From: Aurelia coerulea
Lineage: Eukaryota > Cnidaria > Scyphozoa > Semaeostomeae > Ulmaridae
Length of the DNA stretch: 64,000 bases
Reading direction: 5' to 3'
NCBI GenBank assembly: GCA_039566865.1
Contig: CM076955.1
Span: 13,661,501 to 13,725,500 of the forward strand
The notes under the pieces were generated by a model that saw only the letters and a program-made list of their open reading frames with translations, was not told the DNA's origin and did no database searches. Below are positions 60,758 through 64,000 of this stretch, one piece after another. Position 1 is the first letter of the stretch. Each line of letters opens with the position of its first letter. The position numbers were made by a program, and so were the translations under genes.

Positions 60758-63518
60758 AGCATAGGAATCATTCGTCGTACATAGCCGATTGCTCGTGGCC
60801 CATGGTCGAAACCGCCAAGGCCTCATTTTCACGGACCAATCAGACGGCTAAAAAGCGAAGGAGACAAAAAAACCCGTGAAGATTTTCCTAAATTTTACCT
60901 ACCTTCATAAAACGCAACCAGGACAAAAAACTATGGAGCGTCGTTTGCGTCTTTATTACAAACTGGCATTTTCTTATCCTAAACTCTAAATTTCTTTCAT
61001 ATAAGAAATATTTTCAATACTAACTGCTCTATTCAGTAAGGTCTTCATATCATTTTGTATGCCAACTTTCGTTTCGTATGGTGTTTTGCATTCAGTATGG
61101 CCTTTGGCGCAATACATCGTGACAATCCAAACTTCTGTATGGCCTATCTATTTCGTATGGCTTATTGCGCAATACGTCATAAAAACGAAACTTTAGTATG
61201 GCCTATTGCACAATACATCATCAAATTATCATTCTGTATGACATGTTCATTTCGTATGGTCTATTGCGCAATACGTCATATAAAATGTAACTTTAGTATG
61301 GCCTATTGCCCAATAGCCAGACTTACTACGATGAGCCCTAGTAAACGGACTAAAGGTAACAAGTCTACGCAATAGCAACGTTGTTTTGGCGGAAAACTTA
61401 ACCACAATGCTTGCCTAGATTAATTCATGGTTTCGAACTGCACCTTCTTGCCGGATGAATCATCGAAGTGCTGCGAGAAAAAGACTGGAAAAACATGGAA
61501 CAATCCAGACGAAGCAGTTAGCGGTTATACAAGCAGCGAACGCAATTTTTGAACAGCTTTCGAGAGGAAGTTGGTATGATCTAGATTTTACGAATAACAC
61601 GATCCAGAAATCGATACTGAAGGCACAGACGAGGGATAGTTGGTTGGCCCAGGATCAGACCCATTCGCCGCCATAACCCCCATTGATGCTGATAATGCAT
61701 GAACACTGGCAGGTGCTTCGCTGAGACGACTCAGTAAATGTTGTCCTTCGGCTGCCAACTGATTAATCCGATCGTCGGCAGGCCTGTTGGTATCGATCGT
61801 GCTTGGCAATAGATCGTTCCTTGCTCTCTCCAGTTCCAGTTTGCCTTGCAGGACTTGCACTTCGATGATTCATCCGGCAAGAAGGTGCAGTTCGAAACCA
61901 TGAATCAAGCTAGGCCAGCATTGTGTTTAAAGAGGCTGGATAAGAAATACATAAACAAATCCATGGTTTGTGCATCAAATATCGCATTTTGAAAGGAGAG
62001 ATTCCTTTGTAATTAGCTAAATTCAAAAGGAAAGATCCTTATCTAGACACAGGCTGGTCTTTGGGTGAAAGATCAACGAAAATACTTGTTGGGAATCCAT
62101 TTATATCGCAGCAATCCCAAAACATATGGAGCTTTAATTTGTATCAGAAGAAAGTTCAAAGGCAAATCTACAAGATGAGACATTTATTTTGAATTTTCGT
62201 TGAATAGTCCCAATAAATTAATTAGCTTATCAGAAAACAGAACAGCCAAATCAAAAATGTCCCCGACAGTTTAGCTTTTGCGTAGACTTGCTACCTATAG
62301 TTCAATTACTAGGGCTCATCGTAGTAAGTCTGGCTATTGCGCAATAGGCCATACTAAAGTTACATTTTATATGACGTATTGCGCAATAGACCATACGAAA
62401 TGAACATGTCATACAGAATGATAATTTGATGATGTATTGTGCAATAGGCCATACTAAAGTTTCGTTTTTATGACGTATTGCGCAATAAGCCATACGAAAT
62501 AGATAGGCCATACAGAAGTTTGGATTGTCACGATGTATTGCGCCAAATGCCATACTGAATGCAAAACACCATACGAAACGAAAGTTGGCATACAAAATAA
62601 TATGAAGACCTTACTGAATAGAGCAGTTAGTATTGAAAATATTTCTTATATGAAAGAAATTTAGAGTTTAGGATAACAAAATATCAGTTTGTAATAAAGA
62701 CGCAAACGACGCTCCATAAAAAACTGCTTGAGATTTCCCGAATTTTTTTAAAGCAATCTACTCTCCAGATGTTTGGGAGTAAAAGTTTGGATGCCGGTTA
62801 AAATATCTCCAGGATTGGTGGAGTTATGGCCACAAACAAACCGACAAGGCACTGAACCTTGAACAATAGAGATTCTGGCTGGGAGACAATAGTAATAACA
62901 ATAGTGATTGTTGTAAGAACGACCCGAAAACGCAACAACCCGTGTTTTCAATTGTTCTTGCTATTGTCTATTTTCTTTTATTGAAGATTCAATGCCCCTA
63001 CGGTTTCTATGTGAATTGAAAAAGCCTACAAAGGCTTGTTCGCGCATTTCAAGTCATGTGGCAATACTCTAGGGACGTTTCTGTATTGTACTACTTTTTA
63101 CATTCATGGCAAAAGTTTGCTCGTTGCGAAATAACTTATAAAATTCAAAAGAGGTTTTATCAAGAGGCTTTATCACCTGACTTGAAGTGGCGTAAACAGG
63201 TCTCGACAAGCCTTCGCCGATTTTGTCTATTGGAGAGGCAATAACTCCGCCAATCCTGAAGATATTTTAACCGGCATCCAAACTTGTACTCCCAAACATC
63301 TGAAGAGTAGATTGCTTTGAAAAAATTCGGGAAATCTCAAGCAGTTTTTTGTCCTGGTTGCGTTTTATGAAGGTAGGTAAAATTTAGGAAAATCTTCACG
63401 GGTTTCTTTTGTCTCCTTCGCTTTTTAGCCGTCTGATTGGTCCGTGAAAATGAGGCTTTGGCGGTTTCGACCATGGGCCACGAGCAATCGGCTATGTACG
63501 ACGAATGATTCCTATGCT
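60758..63518. mobile_element. Palindromic MULE-like foldback element inserted in a BEL/Pao remnant
   Basis: 9-bp duplication GCCTGATAC (60749-60757 and 63519-63527). Ends AGCATAGGAATCATTCGTCG / complement. Arms run about 60758-61475 and 61858-63518; the right arm is longer because it holds a nested foldback (62719-63350) and another extra piece (about 61935-62275). Within the arms, TATTGCGCAATA-type palindromes recur every 40-60 bp, which explains the paired mirror-image frames at 61055-61375 and 62302-62595. The centre (61475-61858) has small frames with no known domain. Confidence 0.75.
62719..63350. mobile_element. Foldback element nested in the right arm of the palindrome
   Basis: Arms 62721-62830 and about 63240-63350 (AAAAACTGCTTGAGATTTCC / complement). 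The left arm of the host palindrome (60925-60955) shows the uninterrupted target. Confidence 0.65.
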
Positions 63519-63527
63519 GCCTGATAC

Positions 63528-63900
63528 GTTATTGGTCTGTTGTTCATGGATGCTTCTCTCCCTGTGAGTATAACTTCAAATTCTTTGAACTTCAGTCCTG
63601 CATTTGCTAGTGTTAGAGTTAGGGTTTGGGTCTCGTAGAACCCACCCAACCAAGGTGACAATGTAATGTTAAAATTCCACTGAACTTCATGCTTGCGGAG
63701 CAGTTCTTGCAAATCTTCTTTCTCGACCAATTTCTTTATCCATTTGGCTGTTTTCTTGATTTCTCGATTTCCACTTTCTCAATAGAAATCCTCCTTCCTT
63801 GAAGCTCGTTTTTGCTTTCTCAAACATTTGAATAGCATCTTCAACTGAGACGCACCCAACGATGAGGCCCCCAAAGGGGGGGTCCCTGGAGCACTGGAGC
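63528..63900 (-). pseudogene. BEL/Pao-type pol remnant (RT tail and integrase, internally deleted)
   Basis: On the minus strand 63780-63890 shows a GGFLLRKWKS block, as at the end of the BEL/Pao reverse transcriptase/RNase H region. 63528-63700 shows VQWNFN...SPWLGGFYE and NNRPITY, as in its integrase. The part between is missing and the frames differ, so this is a deleted remnant. It is split from 60640-60748 by the foldback element. Confidence 0.6.
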
Positions 63901-64000
63901 CCATCATTTTGACAGCATGGAGCCCGGAGCCCAAACGATTTCCATAGTGGAGCACTGGAGCCCATCGATTTCTCCATATGGAGCCCTTTATCTCAAACAA

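Noticed and set aside
61055..61375. Repetitive frame with MAYCAIRH-type units, and its mirror at 62302-62595
   Set aside because: Both arms of a palindromic transposon carry it; the repetition comes from TATTGCGCAATA DNA palindromes.
63600..63640. Telomere-like TTAGGG/GTTAGAGTTAGGGTTTGGG stretch
   Set aside because: Only one TTAGGG plus degenerate neighbours inside a deleted pol remnant; not a telomeric array.

Overview
The window is eukaryotic, AT-rich and dominated by transposable elements. I infer an invertebrate metazoan, most likely a cnidarian. The grounds are introns with GT/AG borders, CR1-like LINEs carrying a 2A-like peptide, an animal-type CACTA transposase, a transposon-type DUF6589/RING gene, BEL/Pao remnants, and LRRC8-like channel genes that lack the LRR half. 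No prokaryotic features, CRISPR arrays, tRNAs or rRNAs were seen.

The first 39.3 kb reads as one nested stack. Nearly identical inverted copies of a roughly 570-bp sequence lie at 39-612 and 38746-39313. They are flanked by the same 9-bp direct repeat (GTAGCTAAG), so the whole block looks like one long-TIR element (X) bloated by later insertions. Its own content appears to be a minus-strand DUF6589-like + RING gene (about 18.1-21.3 kb, perhaps up to 23.3 kb). Three large insertions sit inside it. Element Y (614-12603, 9-bp duplication) carries a full-length but broken CR1-like LINE (2593-11494, 12-bp duplication). Element Z (12645-18035, 9-bp duplication) is a MULE-like foldback. A 15-kb CACTA element (23595-38738) has matching termini and inverted subterminal arrays. 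The LINE is itself interrupted by a long-TIR element, an inverted copy of its own 3' end, and a hAT element that holds a TA-flanked element. The CACTA element carries two divergent genes: a three-exon transposase (frameshifted) and a 12-exon, fully in-phase gene whose C-terminus looks like a Ulp1/C48 protease fold with most catalytic residues replaced.

From 39.3 to 50 kb there is no convincing gene. The region holds a three-copy macrosatellite of about 1.07 kb, dispersed short repeats, a CCCAGCTTTCCCGGG-type minisatellite, a 170-bp duplication and a 1.5-kb foldback element. The foldback has 5-bp target duplications and CACAGTG/CACTGTG ends, which is Transib/RAG-like.

From 50 to 60 kb lie two intact 346-aa genes (50347-51387 and 58213-59253). 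They look like the membrane half of the volume-regulated anion channel subunit LRRC8 and stop where the LRR domain would begin. They are same-strand paralogues about 7 kb apart and probably host genes. Between them are a decayed LINE with a hAT insertion and several MITEs. From 60 kb to the end a BEL/Pao integrase remnant on the minus strand is split by a 2.8-kb palindromic MULE-like element with a 9-bp duplication.

All element boundaries come from reading termini and flanking duplications by eye. Family names rest on motif recognition from memory, with no database search.
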